Origin: Neisseria macacae ATCC 33926
GTDB taxonomy: Bacteria > Pseudomonadota > Gammaproteobacteria > Burkholderiales > Neisseriaceae
Assembly (NCBI RefSeq): GCF_022749495.1
Contig: NZ_CP094241.1
Span: 1,674,001-1,738,000, forward strand
DNA length: 64,000 nt
Reading direction: 5' to 3'
Below, piece by piece: positions 52,571 through 60,703 of this stretch. Positions within the stretch are counted from its first letter, which is position 1. Every line of letters begins with the position of its first letter. Under the pieces are notes generated by a model that saw only the letters and a list, made by a program, of their open reading frames with translations, was not told the origin of the DNA and did no database searches. The position numbers and the translations under genes are program-made.

Positions 52571-53161
52571 TTAAGCGGCGGACGCTTGGAAGTCTTTAAA
52601 TTCTTCCAAAAAGTTTTTCAACATATCGTGTCCGTGTTCGGTCAACAGGGCTTCGGGGTGGAACTGCACGCCTTCGACGGCGTATTCCTTGTGCCGCACG
52701 CCCATGATTTCCTGATCTTCCGTCCATGCGGTGACTTCCAAACAATCGGGCAGCGTATCGCGGGCGATGACAAGGCTGTGATAACGCGTGCAGGTAACGG
52801 GATCGGGCAAATCTTTAAACATGCCTTTGTTCAAATGGAACACGGGCGAAACTTTGCCGTGCATCAGCGTTTTTGCCCGCACCACATCTCCGCCGAACGC
52901 TTCGCCTATCGTCTGATGCCCGAGGCACACGCCCATAATCGGCAGCTTGCCGGCGAAATGGCGCATGGCGGCGACGGAAATGCCCGCTTCTTTCGGCGAA
53001 CAAGGACCCGGCCCGATAACGAGATATTGCGGTTTCAAAGCTTCGATTTCTTCAAGCGTAATATCGTCGTTGCGGCGGACGACGACTTCCTGACCGAGTT
53101 CGGCGAAATATTGGACGATGTTGTAGGTGAAACTGTCATAGTTATCAATGAACAAAAGCAT
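52571..53161 (-). CDS. trpG: Anthranilate synthase component II (glutamine amidotransferase)
   Basis: 196 residues from ATG 53161 (MLLFIDNYDSFTYN), the usual start; the longer frame to 53227 overlaps the next gene. Class I amidotransferase: GPGPCSPKEAG, GVCLGHQTIGEAFGG (catalytic Cys) and QFHPEALLTEHG (His-Glu). Supplies ammonia to TrpE, whose gene is not in the window. May also serve aminodeoxychorismate synthase. Confidence 0.93.
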   Translation of the reverse strand: MLLFIDNYDSFTYNIVQYFAELGQEVVVRRNDDITLEEIEALKPQYLVIGPGPCSPKEAGISVAAMRHFAGKLPIMGVCLGHQTIGEAFGGDVVRAKTLMHGKVSPVFHLNKGMFKDLPDPVTCTRYHSLVIARDTLPDCLEVTAWTEDQEIMGVRHKEYAVEGVQFHPEALLTEHGHDMLKNFLEEFKDFQASAA

Positions 53162-53175
53162 GGGGGTACGGCCTT

Positions 53176-53511
53176 TTAGGGTTGTTTGACGGCGGCGATG
53201 TTTTCGGGCGAATTGATAAACGCCCACATCTGCTCTTCGGTTCGGAAAACGCCGTTACGGACAATATAATGCAGCGGATGCTTAATCAGCGCATCCGCTT
53301 TGCGGACAAAAACACGCATATTGCTGCTGTTTGCTGCCATTTCCAACACTTTGGCGGCAAAAGCGGGGCGGTGCAGCTTGTCGTGCATCAGCGGATGGCG
53401 GGCGATGTATTCGTTCAGAGGCTTGCCGCTGCTGTGGAAATCCGTGTGCAGCGGGTCGAGGAATACAATAAAAAAAGGCATCTTGCCCAAATAATCGTCT
53501 GCATCGTTCAT
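53176..53511 (-). CDS. Conserved small protein upstream of trpG, function unknown
   Basis: 111 residues: DYLGKMPFFIVFLDPLHTDF at the start, RHPLMHDKLHRPAFAAKVLE, and FRTEEQMWAFINSPENIAAV at the end. The ferredoxin-like strand-helix pattern with a His (PLMHDKL) recalls YciI-type proteins but is not certain. Ends 14 bp before trpG, probably in one transcript. Confidence 0.6.
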   Translation of the reverse strand: MNDADDYLGKMPFFIVFLDPLHTDFHSSGKPLNEYIARHPLMHDKLHRPAFAAKVLEMAANSSNMRVFVRKADALIKHPLHYIVRNGVFRTEEQMWAFINSPENIAAVKQP

Positions 53512-53657
53512 AAGCGTTTCGGACGGAATATTTATATCGACATAATATCACAGTTAACCGCGATTCTTGATTCCAATCAGGTCGTCTGAAACATCGCTTG
53601 CCTCCTTCCGAAATATTCACTTAAAATCAGTCTTACATTCCAAAAAGAGATTTGCTT

Positions 53658-54536
53658 ATGGGTTTCAAACTTACTCCGATTGATGTTGTTGATGACATCA
53701 GCCGCGAAGATTTTTATCAGAATTATCTCAAGCCGCGCCGTCCTGTCGTGATCAAAGGACTGACCCGTAACTGGCCTGCCCGTGACAAATGGTCGCTGGA
53801 CTATATGAAAGAAACCGTCGGCGATATCGTCGTCCCCTTGTACGACAGTGCCAAAGCCGACCCTTCCGCGCCGATTAACGCCGCCAGTACGGAAATGCGC
53901 TTCAGCGATTATATCGATCTGATCAAACGCGAGCCGACGGATTTGCGGATTTTCTTATTTGACCCCATCAAACACGCTCCCGCCTTGCTGAACGATTACG
54001 TTTTCCCCAAAGAGCTGATGGGCGGATTCTTAGACCGCTACCCTACCCTGTTTTTCGGCGGTGCAGGTTCGGAAACCTTCCTGCACTACGACATCGATAT
54101 GGCACACATCTTCCATACGCATTTCGGCAAGAAACACATCATCTTGTTCGATTACAAATGGAAAGAGCGCCTGTTCCGCATTCCTTTCGCCACTTACGCG
54201 CTGGAAGACTACCACGTTGACAACCCCGATACGGAACGTTTCCCCGAGCTTGAAGGCATCGAAGGCATCGAATGTTTCTTGGAATACGGCGATACCTTGT
54301 TCATGCCGACCGGCTGGTGGCATTGGATGAAATACCTTGACGGCTCATTCTCCATCTCCCTGCGCGCATGGGATGAAAGCTGGGCGGTTAAGGCACATAG
54401 CCTTTGGAACCTGACCGTACAGCGCAAGTTCGACGACTTCATGAAAGCCCGCTTTAAAGCACGCTACATGAATTGGAAAGAACAGCTTGCCTGCAAACGC
54501 GCCCGCCGCGCATGGGAACGCGGCCTGCCTCGTTAA
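53658..54536 (+). CDS. JmjC/cupin-like Fe(II)/2-oxoglutarate oxygenase family protein
   Basis: 292 residues from ATG 53658, preceded by AAAGAGA; TTG 53652 adds two residues. Cupin-8/JmjC pattern: PRRPVVIKGLTRNWPA, then HYDIDMAHIFH (HxD metal pair) and GDTLFMPTGWWHWM with the third His, SFSISLRAW after. Such proteins hydroxylate proteins or tRNA; the target here is unknown. A DUS hairpin follows. Confidence 0.78.
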   Translation: MGFKLTPIDVVDDISREDFYQNYLKPRRPVVIKGLTRNWPARDKWSLDYMKETVGDIVVPLYDSAKADPSAPINAASTEMRFSDYIDLIKREPTDLRIFLFDPIKHAPALLNDYVFPKELMGGFLDRYPTLFFGGAGSETFLHYDIDMAHIFHTHFGKKHIILFDYKWKERLFRIPFATYALEDYHVDNPDTERFPELEGIEGIECFLEYGDTLFMPTGWWHWMKYLDGSFSISLRAWDESWAVKAHSLWNLTVQRKFDDFMKARFKARYMNWKEQLACKRARRAWERGLPR

Positions 54537-54545
54537 AACACGCTT

Positions 54546-54581
54546 AAAGGTCGTCTGAAAACAGTATTTCAGACGACCTTT
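54546..54581. terminator. DUS hairpin
   Basis: AAAGGTCGTCTGAAA and TTTCAGACGACCTTT after the cupin-like gene. Confidence 0.75.
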
Positions 54582-54796
54582 ATCCGCAAATTGCCCCGTA
54601 TCCGGCGCAAAAATTGAAGCAATGGATGGCATTGCTTACCCAATACCGACACGGCGCTTAAGGCAAAAATGCAACAAATGCGAAATACAAAGCGCATATT
54701 TTTTAAACGTCGGCGATAGCTGAAACCAATCTGTCAAAGCGGGCGGATTGACCCTGCTCCTGCCTGCTTTGCCCCATTTTTTAACCGGAGTGCATC

Positions 54797-55102
54797 ATGC
54801 AAACACCTCTAAAATTCTTAACCGCCTTTGTTTTAACGGCATCGGCATTCTCCGCATCCGCTCACGGCATGCATAAACATAAACCGCTGACCTTTGAAGA
54901 GCTGCCCAAAATCTGCCAACAATACTTCACGCGCGCGGAGAATTGTTACAAAAAGGCGGGCGCCAAATCCGATTTTCAGCGCAACAATACAAAATTCCTG
55001 TTTCAATCCCTGCCTGCCGCCGATTTAACGCAACGTGAAACCATGTGCAAAATTGCTATGGATTCGTTCGCCGAAAAAACGCGCTCGCTTCATTGCGAAT
55101 AA
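54797..55102 (+). CDS. DUF5339-like secreted protein
   Basis: 101 residues, start after CCGGAGTGCATC. Signal peptide with cleavage after SASA; mature part starts HGMHKHKP (His-rich). ELPKICQQYFTRAENCYKK and the later MCKIA...HCE give four cysteines, probably two disulfides. It resembles the DUF5339 family common in Neisseriaceae. Function unknown. Confidence 0.7.
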   Translation: MQTPLKFLTAFVLTASAFSASAHGMHKHKPLTFEELPKICQQYFTRAENCYKKAGAKSDFQRNNTKFLFQSLPAADLTQRETMCKIAMDSFAEKTRSLHCE

Positions 55103-55125
55103 GATTTTTGCCCATAAGATATAGC

Positions 55126-55161
55126 AAAGGTCGTCTGAAAACTTTCAGACGACCTTTTTTT
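55126..55161. terminator. DUS hairpin between convergent genes
   Basis: AAAGGTCGTCTGAAA and TTTCAGACGACCTTT, then T-run; another TTTCAGACGGCC (AG dialect, single) follows at 55161. Confidence 0.75.
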
Positions 55162-55171
55162 TCAGACGGCC

Positions 55172-56509
55172 TTAAAAGAAGTAATTCGCCAGCAGCAAAC
55201 CGAATACCAAGCTGAACGCCATGCTCAAGAGGCCGGGGATCATAAAGCTGTGGTTGAAAATAAATTTGCCGATTTTGGTCGAACCTGTGCTGTCAAAATC
55301 AATCGCCGCGATAATCGGACCGTAGTTCGGAATGAAGAAGTAGCCGTTCACCGCGACAAACGTGCCGATGATAATCGGAGCGGGAATGCCCAGCGAAATA
55401 CCGATGGGGAACAGCGTGGCAACGGTCGCCCCTTGGCTGTTGACCAAGACGGACAAAACGAACAGGGCAAACGCGAAAGTCCACGGCGCGGTTTCGACCA
55501 AATGCGATACGGTTTCTTTGACTTCGGCCAGATGACCGTGCATCAATGTATCGCCCAGCCATGCCACGCCGAATACGGCGATAACGGCGCGCATCCCCGC
55601 ATGGAACACCGAGCCCTTGGTAATCGCGTTACCATTCGGTTTGCAAAGCAGGATAATCAGCGCGGCAGCGGAAAGCATGACGATTTCGATGGCGTGCGCC
55701 ATGCCCATCAGTTTCGGTCCTTCTTCCGTCTGGAAGGTCGGGCGCAACTCGGGGACGGCACCCATCACGACCACCAGCAACGCAGCAGCAAGGAAAATAC
55801 CGACCGAAAGTTTCGCCTCTTTGCTGACAGGCGCATTGGATACTTCAGTCGAATCTTTTTCGTTGGCTTCTACATATTCCGGGTCTTTCAGCAACGCCTG
55901 ATAATGCGGGTCATCTTTCAACTCTTTGCCGAGCTTGTTGACGAATATGCAGGCAAGGCCGATACCTAAAATAGTTGAAGGAACAGTCACTTTCAGCACA
56001 TCAGCCATCGTGATGTGTTGCGGTTCAAGGTAGGTCACGCAGGCGACGACCGCGGCTGCAATCGGGCTGGCAACAATGGCGAATTGCGACGCGATGACCG
56101 CCATCGTCAACGGACGCGACGGGCGGATACCGTTGCGGCGGCTGACTTCGGCGATAACGGGCAATACCGAATAAGCGACGTGTCCCGTGCCTGCCAATAC
56201 GGTAAACAGATAAGTCACCATAGGGGCGATGAAAGTGATGTATTTCGGATTGCGGTGTAAAACGCGGGTGGCGATTTTAATCATATAGTCCAAACCGCCG
56301 CTTGCCTGCATCGATGCGGCAGCGGAAACGACCGCCATAATCATCAGCATCACGTCAATCGGCGGACTGGTCGGCTCAAGATGGAAACCGAAGGCCAAAA
56401 CCGCCAGCCCGATACCGCCGAGCACGCCCAAGCCGATGCCGCCGACCTGCGCGCCGATTAAGATACACACCAGTACGATGGCGAACTGGATAAAAAACAT
56501 TGTGGACAT
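55172..56509 (-). CDS. Anaerobic C4-dicarboxylate transporter (DcuA/DcuB family)
   Basis: 445 residues from ATG 56509 (after TGGAGTGTTC), the family length; upstream in-frame codons to 56632 have no homology. About ten to twelve spans starting FFIQFAIVLVCILIGAQVGG; has GTGHVAYSVLPVI and VNGYFFIPNYGPIIAAIDFD near the end. Exchanges fumarate, malate, aspartate and succinate. Whether DcuA or DcuB cannot be said. Confidence 0.88.
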   Translation of the reverse strand: MSTMFFIQFAIVLVCILIGAQVGGIGLGVLGGIGLAVLAFGFHLEPTSPPIDVMLMIMAVVSAAASMQASGGLDYMIKIATRVLHRNPKYITFIAPMVTYLFTVLAGTGHVAYSVLPVIAEVSRRNGIRPSRPLTMAVIASQFAIVASPIAAAVVACVTYLEPQHITMADVLKVTVPSTILGIGLACIFVNKLGKELKDDPHYQALLKDPEYVEANEKDSTEVSNAPVSKEAKLSVGIFLAAALLVVVMGAVPELRPTFQTEEGPKLMGMAHAIEIVMLSAAALIILLCKPNGNAITKGSVFHAGMRAVIAVFGVAWLGDTLMHGHLAEVKETVSHLVETAPWTFAFALFVLSVLVNSQGATVATLFPIGISLGIPAPIIIGTFVAVNGYFFIPNYGPIIAAIDFDSTGSTKIGKFIFNHSFMIPGLLSMAFSLVFGLLLANYFF

Positions 56510-56707
56510 GAACACTCCATTGTTTGTAAAAAAAATCTTGAAGAGGAAACGGATTAAAGCGGATATCGGCGGAAGCTGCTGTTGCATTACATCTGATATC
56601 CATATTTTTGTTTTTATTTTAAATACCAACACTTTATCCGATTAAATCGGGCGTGATTATAGAGTAAGCACTCGTTATTAACAATGTTTTACTGAAATTA
56701 AGACACC

Positions 56708-56755
56708 AAAGGTCGTCTGAAAACACCGAAATTCATTTTTCAGACGACCTTTTTT
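56708..56755. terminator. DUS hairpin upstream of the Dcu gene
   Basis: AAAGGTCGTCTGAAAA and TTTTCAGACGACCTTT with about 16 bases of loop, then TTT. No gene ends into it from the left; the gap 56510-57135 holds this, a Correia element and no ORF of note. Confidence 0.6.
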
Positions 56756-56886
56756 CAAGAAAGCCTGTTCAACGCAAGAATGCTTGGCGCGGTTGACTGC
56801 GTGCCTCATACGAAATTTATTTTTGACTTTGAGTCAATCCATTCAACAAGACTCGGTTTCCCATCCCAAGCCGCACCATCCTGATA

Positions 56887-57043
56887 TATGGTGGATTAAC
56901 TTTAAATCAGGACAAGGCGACGAAGCCGCAGACAGTACAGATAGTACAGAACCGATTCACTTGGTGCTTCAGCACCTTAGAGAATCGTTCTCTTTGAGCT
57001 AAGGCGAGGTAACGCCGTACTGGTTTAAAGTTAATCCACTATA
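56887..57043. mobile_element. Correia element, long form (157 bp)
   Basis: TATGGTGGATTAA (one end changed) to TTAATCCACTATA. Interior is the reverse complement of the copy at 27264, with the CAGCACCTTAGAGAATCG part. Lies 92 bp upstream of the DUF456 gene. Confidence 0.9.
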
Positions 57044-57135
57044 AATTTTCATTTTCTTGCATCCGGCCTTATCGAAATCAGCCGAAACATCCCCATAATA
57101 CTGCCGTTATACCACTTCATATTTGAAAGAAAGCG

Positions 57136-57624
57136 ATGACTGCCATCCTGATTATCCTCGGTTTGATTGCCATAGCGGTCGGCATTTTTGGCACGATTTA
57201 CCCCACCTTGCCGGGATTGGGCTTGATGTTTGTCGGCGCATGGCTGTTGGGCTACGCCGGCGACTATCAGGTTTTCGGTTCCGGCACACTCATTTTCCTT
57301 GCCGTTGTCGCCATTTTCGGCACGGCAATGGATTATGTCGCGGGCGCGCTGGGGGCAAAATATACGGGTGCGAGTAAAACCGCCGTCTGGGGGGCGTTTA
57401 TCGGCGGCATTGTGGGCGCATTCTTCGCCATCCCCGGCCTGCTGTTAGGCCCTCTGATTGGCGCAGCCAGCGGCGAATTCATCGCCCGCAAAGACAGTTG
57501 GCAGGCAGGCAAAGTCGGCATCGGTACGTTTATCGGCTTTATCATCGGTACGGTTGCCAAAATCGGCTGCGCGCTGACCATTATGCTGACTGTCCTATTC
57601 GTATGGCTGGCTTCGTTTTTCTAA
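57136..57624 (+). CDS. DUF456 family membrane protein
   Basis: 162 residues, ATG after AAAGAAAGCG. Four to five glycine-rich spans: ILIILGLIAIAVGIFGTIYP, LGLMFVGAWLLGYAGDY, then FGTAMDYVAGALGAKYTGAS and two more, with WGAFIGGIVGAFFAIPGLLL. The PTLPGLGLMF pattern is typical of DUF456. Function unknown. Confidence 0.82.
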   Translation: MTAILIILGLIAIAVGIFGTIYPTLPGLGLMFVGAWLLGYAGDYQVFGSGTLIFLAVVAIFGTAMDYVAGALGAKYTGASKTAVWGAFIGGIVGAFFAIPGLLLGPLIGAASGEFIARKDSWQAGKVGIGTFIGFIIGTVAKIGCALTIMLTVLFVWLASFF

Positions 57625-57636
57625 GCCATATCTTCA

Positions 57637-57678
57637 AAACCAAAGGTCGTCTGAAAATTCAGACGACCTTTGGTTTTT
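57637..57678. terminator. Long DUS hairpin between convergent genes
   Basis: AAACCAAAGGTCGTCTGAA and TTCAGACGACCTTTGGTTT: a 19-bp stem with T-runs both ways. The strongest of the DUS terminators here. Confidence 0.88.
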
Positions 57679-57684
57679 GAACGC

Positions 57685-58344
57685 TTATTTGTTACAGCAG
57701 GCTTTGTATTTCTTACCGCTGCCGCAAGGGCAAGGGTCGTTGCGTCCGGTTTTGTCGCCTTCGCGGCGTACCGTTTGCGGTTTGTTGATGATTGCCTGCC
57801 AATACCAATAAATATCCAGCAACACATGCGGCAGCTCGGATTCGAGCTGGGCGAGTTCTTTTTCGGTCAGGTGCAGGATGATTTCGCCGTTTCGCTCTTC
57901 ATCGTAAATTCCGCCCAAAGCCATAATCGGATAGAACAAATCTTCAAATTCTTCCTGATCAACCGCCTCAAACCAATCGGTCGGAACGATATCCAAAGCA
58001 TAGAGATAAGCGTTACACCAAGTATAAATATCGGGATTGGAGGCGGCATCTTCGTATAACCACAAATCGGGCAGCATTTTTTTACTGAGTTTGATGCGCA
58101 AATCCGCCGCCAAGCCGATGACCAAACGCTCGATTTCGGTGCGCTCTTTGGCATCAAATAAGGATTCGTCGCCCAAAACTTCAGGCAGCCAGTCATTCGG
58201 GTTCAACGCATCGGGACCGCTCAACAAAGCCATCATAAACGCCTGCACCTCATCACAGCGCATGGTGTTGTGGTGTTCCGATTTGGCATCGAGCAGCTCC
58301 ATCAGGCGTACGCGCGACGCTTCATCAAATGCTTGCAATTGCAT
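57685..58344 (-). CDS. YecA/UPF0149 family protein with C-terminal SEC-C motif
   Basis: 219 residues. N-terminal UPF0149 helices (FDEASRVRLMELLDAKSE ... DEVQAFMMALLSGPDA), middle YCNAYLYALDIV-type segment, and C-terminal GRNDPCPCGSGKKYKACC, the SEC-C zinc motif also found at the end of SecA. May bind ribosomes or SecB-like partners; role unproven. Confidence 0.85.
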   Translation of the reverse strand: MQLQAFDEASRVRLMELLDAKSEHHNTMRCDEVQAFMMALLSGPDALNPNDWLPEVLGDESLFDAKERTEIERLVIGLAADLRIKLSKKMLPDLWLYEDAASNPDIYTWCNAYLYALDIVPTDWFEAVDQEEFEDLFYPIMALGGIYDEERNGEIILHLTEKELAQLESELPHVLLDIYWYWQAIINKPQTVRREGDKTGRNDPCPCGSGKKYKACCNK

Positions 58345-58373
58345 GGTTATTCCTTAATTTTAAATGGTATGTT

Positions 58374-58443
58374 TATAGTGGATTAACTTTAAACCAGTAC
58401 GGCGTTGCCTCGCCTTGTCCTGATTTAAATTTAATCCACTATA
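58374..58443. mobile_element. Correia element, short form (70 bp)
   Basis: TATAGTGGATTAA ... GTACGGCGTTGCCTCGCC ... TTAATCCACTATA: an internal deletion product of the long form. Upstream of the YecA gene. Confidence 0.85.
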
Positions 58444-58470
58444 TTCTCTAAGGGGTCGTCTGAAAACGGT

Positions 58471-59253
58471 TTAGGCGATACGTTGGCGCATTTGCTCGAA
58501 AAGGCATACGGTTGCCGCCATGGCGACGTTTAACGACTCGGTCTGCCCCAACATCGGGATTCTGACGCTGCCGTCGACTTTTTCCAAAATCTCCCGACTC
58601 ACGCCGCTGCCTTCATTGCCGAAAACCCAAGCGCAAGGGGCATTTAAATCCAGTTGATACAAGTCGGAGGGATTGCGCCCGTCCAAAGCAGTCGCCCATA
58701 TTTTGTCCTGATAAGCATCCAGCCACTGCGGTAGAAAAACGCGGCTGTATATATCCAGCAGAAAATGCGCCCCCATACCCGCGCGCAATACTTTGGGCGA
58801 CCAAATATCGACGCAGTCATTACCCAACACAATCTGCCTGATACCCGAAGCTGCTGCGCTGCGTAAAACCGTCCCGACATTGCCCGGATCTTGCAACCTG
58901 TCCAACACCACGCAGTCGCCGCTTAAAGGCAAATCACCTTGCGGCGGAATCTCTATCCAAGTCATCACATCGTCGGCATCGTTCAGACTGGTGATTTTAG
59001 ACAAGGCTTCGTTTCCGACCCAAGTAATACCATCTTCGTCCAAACTACTGATTAAATTTCGGATTTCAGGATGCGTGTTTTTACTTTCGGGCAAATACAC
59101 TTGCTTGGGCGTGTATCCCGCCTCTAAATAGACCTGCAAAAGATGCACGCCTTCCAACACGGTTTGCCCGTATTCCCGGCGTGCTTTAGATTGTGTCAAC
59201 AGCTTGGACAAATGCTTGAGCTGCTCGTTTTGCGCGGAGGTAATCAATTTCAT
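58471..59253 (-). CDS. TrmH/SpoU-family RNA 2'-O-methyltransferase
   Basis: 260 residues from ATG 59253; ATG 59262 adds MRH. N-terminal substrate-binding domain (RREYGQTVLEGVHLLQVYLE), then the knotted SPOUT motifs: LDRLQDPGNVGTVLRSAAAS, FGNEGSGVS and IPMLGQTESLNVAMAATVCL. Methylates ribose in rRNA or tRNA; the site is not known. It is upstream of a Correia element and has a Correia-end remnant at its own start (59264). Confidence 0.87.
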   Translation of the reverse strand: MKLITSAQNEQLKHLSKLLTQSKARREYGQTVLEGVHLLQVYLEAGYTPKQVYLPESKNTHPEIRNLISSLDEDGITWVGNEALSKITSLNDADDVMTWIEIPPQGDLPLSGDCVVLDRLQDPGNVGTVLRSAAASGIRQIVLGNDCVDIWSPKVLRAGMGAHFLLDIYSRVFLPQWLDAYQDKIWATALDGRNPSDLYQLDLNAPCAWVFGNEGSGVSREILEKVDGSVRIPMLGQTESLNVAMAATVCLFEQMRQRIA

Positions 59254-59428
59254 GTGCCGCATTATATAGCGGATTCAAATAAAAAGGATACAGCTCAATA
59301 CCGTCCGACTTTGTTCAACCCGCTTTTTCAGACGACCTCAAGATGCGTCCGGTCAAAAACAAAATCCCTGCCCGAATAGCTCGGGAAGGGATTTCTCTAC
59401 TTGATGGAAATCTGTATCTCTATGCAGC

Positions 59429-59833
59429 TTAATGAACGACGGAATCCTGTTGAACCTGCGTTTCGGTTCGAACCGTAGTCTGACTCACACCTTTGTCATT
59501 CTTTGCGGATTCAGGCATTACCACGGCATCCGAAGCATTTTTCGCTGTCGGATTGGCGGCTACGGGTACGATATTTTCCTGTTGGTTTTTGGTTTCAACA
59601 GCTTTTTCAGCAACCATGCCTGAAGAGTCGCCCTTCACTTGCGGACCGAATTGCCATACGGCTACGGCAACCGCTGCCACGCTGGCGGCGACGGCGAAGG
59701 ATTTGAAGAAGGAATTGTTCGCAGCCTGTACTTCCTTAACAACAGGCATCACAGCGGCAACTTCGGCTTCATGACGCTGTTTGTGTTCTTCGCTGATTTC
59801 CGCAAGCGTAGCGGTAAATGCCGCGCTTTGCAT
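59429..59833 (-). CDS. C-terminal part of rseA-like anti-sigma factor (frame-shifted from its N-terminus)
   Basis: 134 residues from ATG 59833. It reads MQSAAFTATLAEISEEHKQR, then one membrane span (SFAVAASVAAVAVAVWQFG) and a periplasmic Ala/Val/Gln-rich tail. Codons before this ATG (GRDADF) continue the homology but meet the N-terminal ORF in a different frame. It therefore lacks its sigma-binding domain and probably cannot hold RpoE. Confidence 0.7.
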   Translation of the reverse strand: MQSAAFTATLAEISEEHKQRHEAEVAAVMPVVKEVQAANNSFFKSFAVAASVAAVAVAVWQFGPQVKGDSSGMVAEKAVETKNQQENIVPVAANPTAKNASDAVVMPESAKNDKGVSQTTVRTETQVQQDSVVH

Positions 59834-59861
59834 GAAATCCGCATCACGCCCTGTCCCTTCT

Positions 59862-60017
59862 TTAATAGCGCATGCAATCGCCTAACAGATGGTACTCGTA
59901 CCACGCTTCGGCAGCGGCATCGTCGGACAACAGACGGTCAAGCATCTCTTCGCTTACTTGGTCTCCATCCATCAGAATGGAAACATATTCTCTTGTTGTA
60001 TCCATAGTTGTTACCAT
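59862..60017 (-). pseudogene. rseA: N-terminal sigma-binding part of rseA-like anti-sigma gene, cut by frameshift
   Basis: 51 residues from ATG 60017, after AAAGGTGG: MDTTREYVSILMDGDQVSEE, then LLSDDAAAEAWYEYHLLGDC, ending in TAA 59862. This is the RseA/MucA N-terminal domain that clamps sigma-E. The continuation (KEGTGRDADFMQSAAF) is in another frame; a one-base change near 59868 would join them. Starts 4 bp after rpoE. Confidence 0.65.
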
Positions 60018-60021
60018 TTTT

Positions 60022-60621
60022 TTACCACCTTTGATTTTCAGAGGTTTCCAGCAGCGGCCTCAAATCTTTTGCTATTACTTCCCGCGCCCTGAAAATACGG
60101 GAGCGGACCGTTCCTATCGGACAATCCATAATTTTGGCTATTTCCTCGTAAGACAAACCGTCCATTTCCCGCAGGGTAATGGCTTTGCGTAAGTCTTCGG
60201 GCAAATGCGAAATCGTTGATTCGACTGTTTGCAGGATTTCCCGATTGATCATTTCAGCTTCCGGCGTATGGTAATCCGCAATCTGATCCGATAAATCCAG
60301 AATATCCCCGTCTTCGTTAGCAGCCTCTGCACTGACGAACGGCTGCTTTCCTGATGTTACTAAGAAATTCTTGGCTGTATTGATGGCAATCCGGTACAAC
60401 CAAGTATAAAAAGCACTCTCACCCCGGAAATTCGGCAAGGCCCGATAAGCCCTAATCATTGCCTCTTGCGCCACATCATTGACTTCGTGTTCGTCTTTGA
60501 CAAAACGGGAAATCAATCGAATGAGCCGACGCTGATATTTGGACATCAGCAACTCGAATGCTTTTTGTTCGCCCTTCTGCGCGCGCTCTACCAAGGCCTG
60601 ATCAATCTGGCGATCATTCAT
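60022..60621 (-). CDS. rpoE: ECF sigma factor RpoE (sigma-E type)
   Basis: 199 residues. Region 2: AFELLMSKYQRRLIRLISRF, DVAQEAMIRAYRALPNF and SAFYTWLYRIAINTAKN; region 4: LREMDGLSYEEIAKIMDCPI. RpoE/AlgU branch. Directs envelope or oxidative stress genes when its anti-sigma partner lets go. The partner gene directly downstream is frameshifted, so activity may be less restrained here. Confidence 0.92.
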   Translation of the reverse strand: MNDRQIDQALVERAQKGEQKAFELLMSKYQRRLIRLISRFVKDEHEVNDVAQEAMIRAYRALPNFRGESAFYTWLYRIAINTAKNFLVTSGKQPFVSAEAANEDGDILDLSDQIADYHTPEAEMINREILQTVESTISHLPEDLRKAITLREMDGLSYEEIAKIMDCPIGTVRSRIFRAREVIAKDLRPLLETSENQRW

Positions 60622-60703
60622 ATCTTACCTTTTATAATAACTGCATTATAAGCTATAAAATAGTAAAGCGTGCCGTGCCAGTTAAAGACAACTGCCGCCG
60701 TAT

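Noticed and set aside
59263..59280. Further Correia element upstream of the SpoU gene
   Set aside because: Only a partial end (TATAGCGGATTCAAAT) and no partner; kept as a remark, not as an element.
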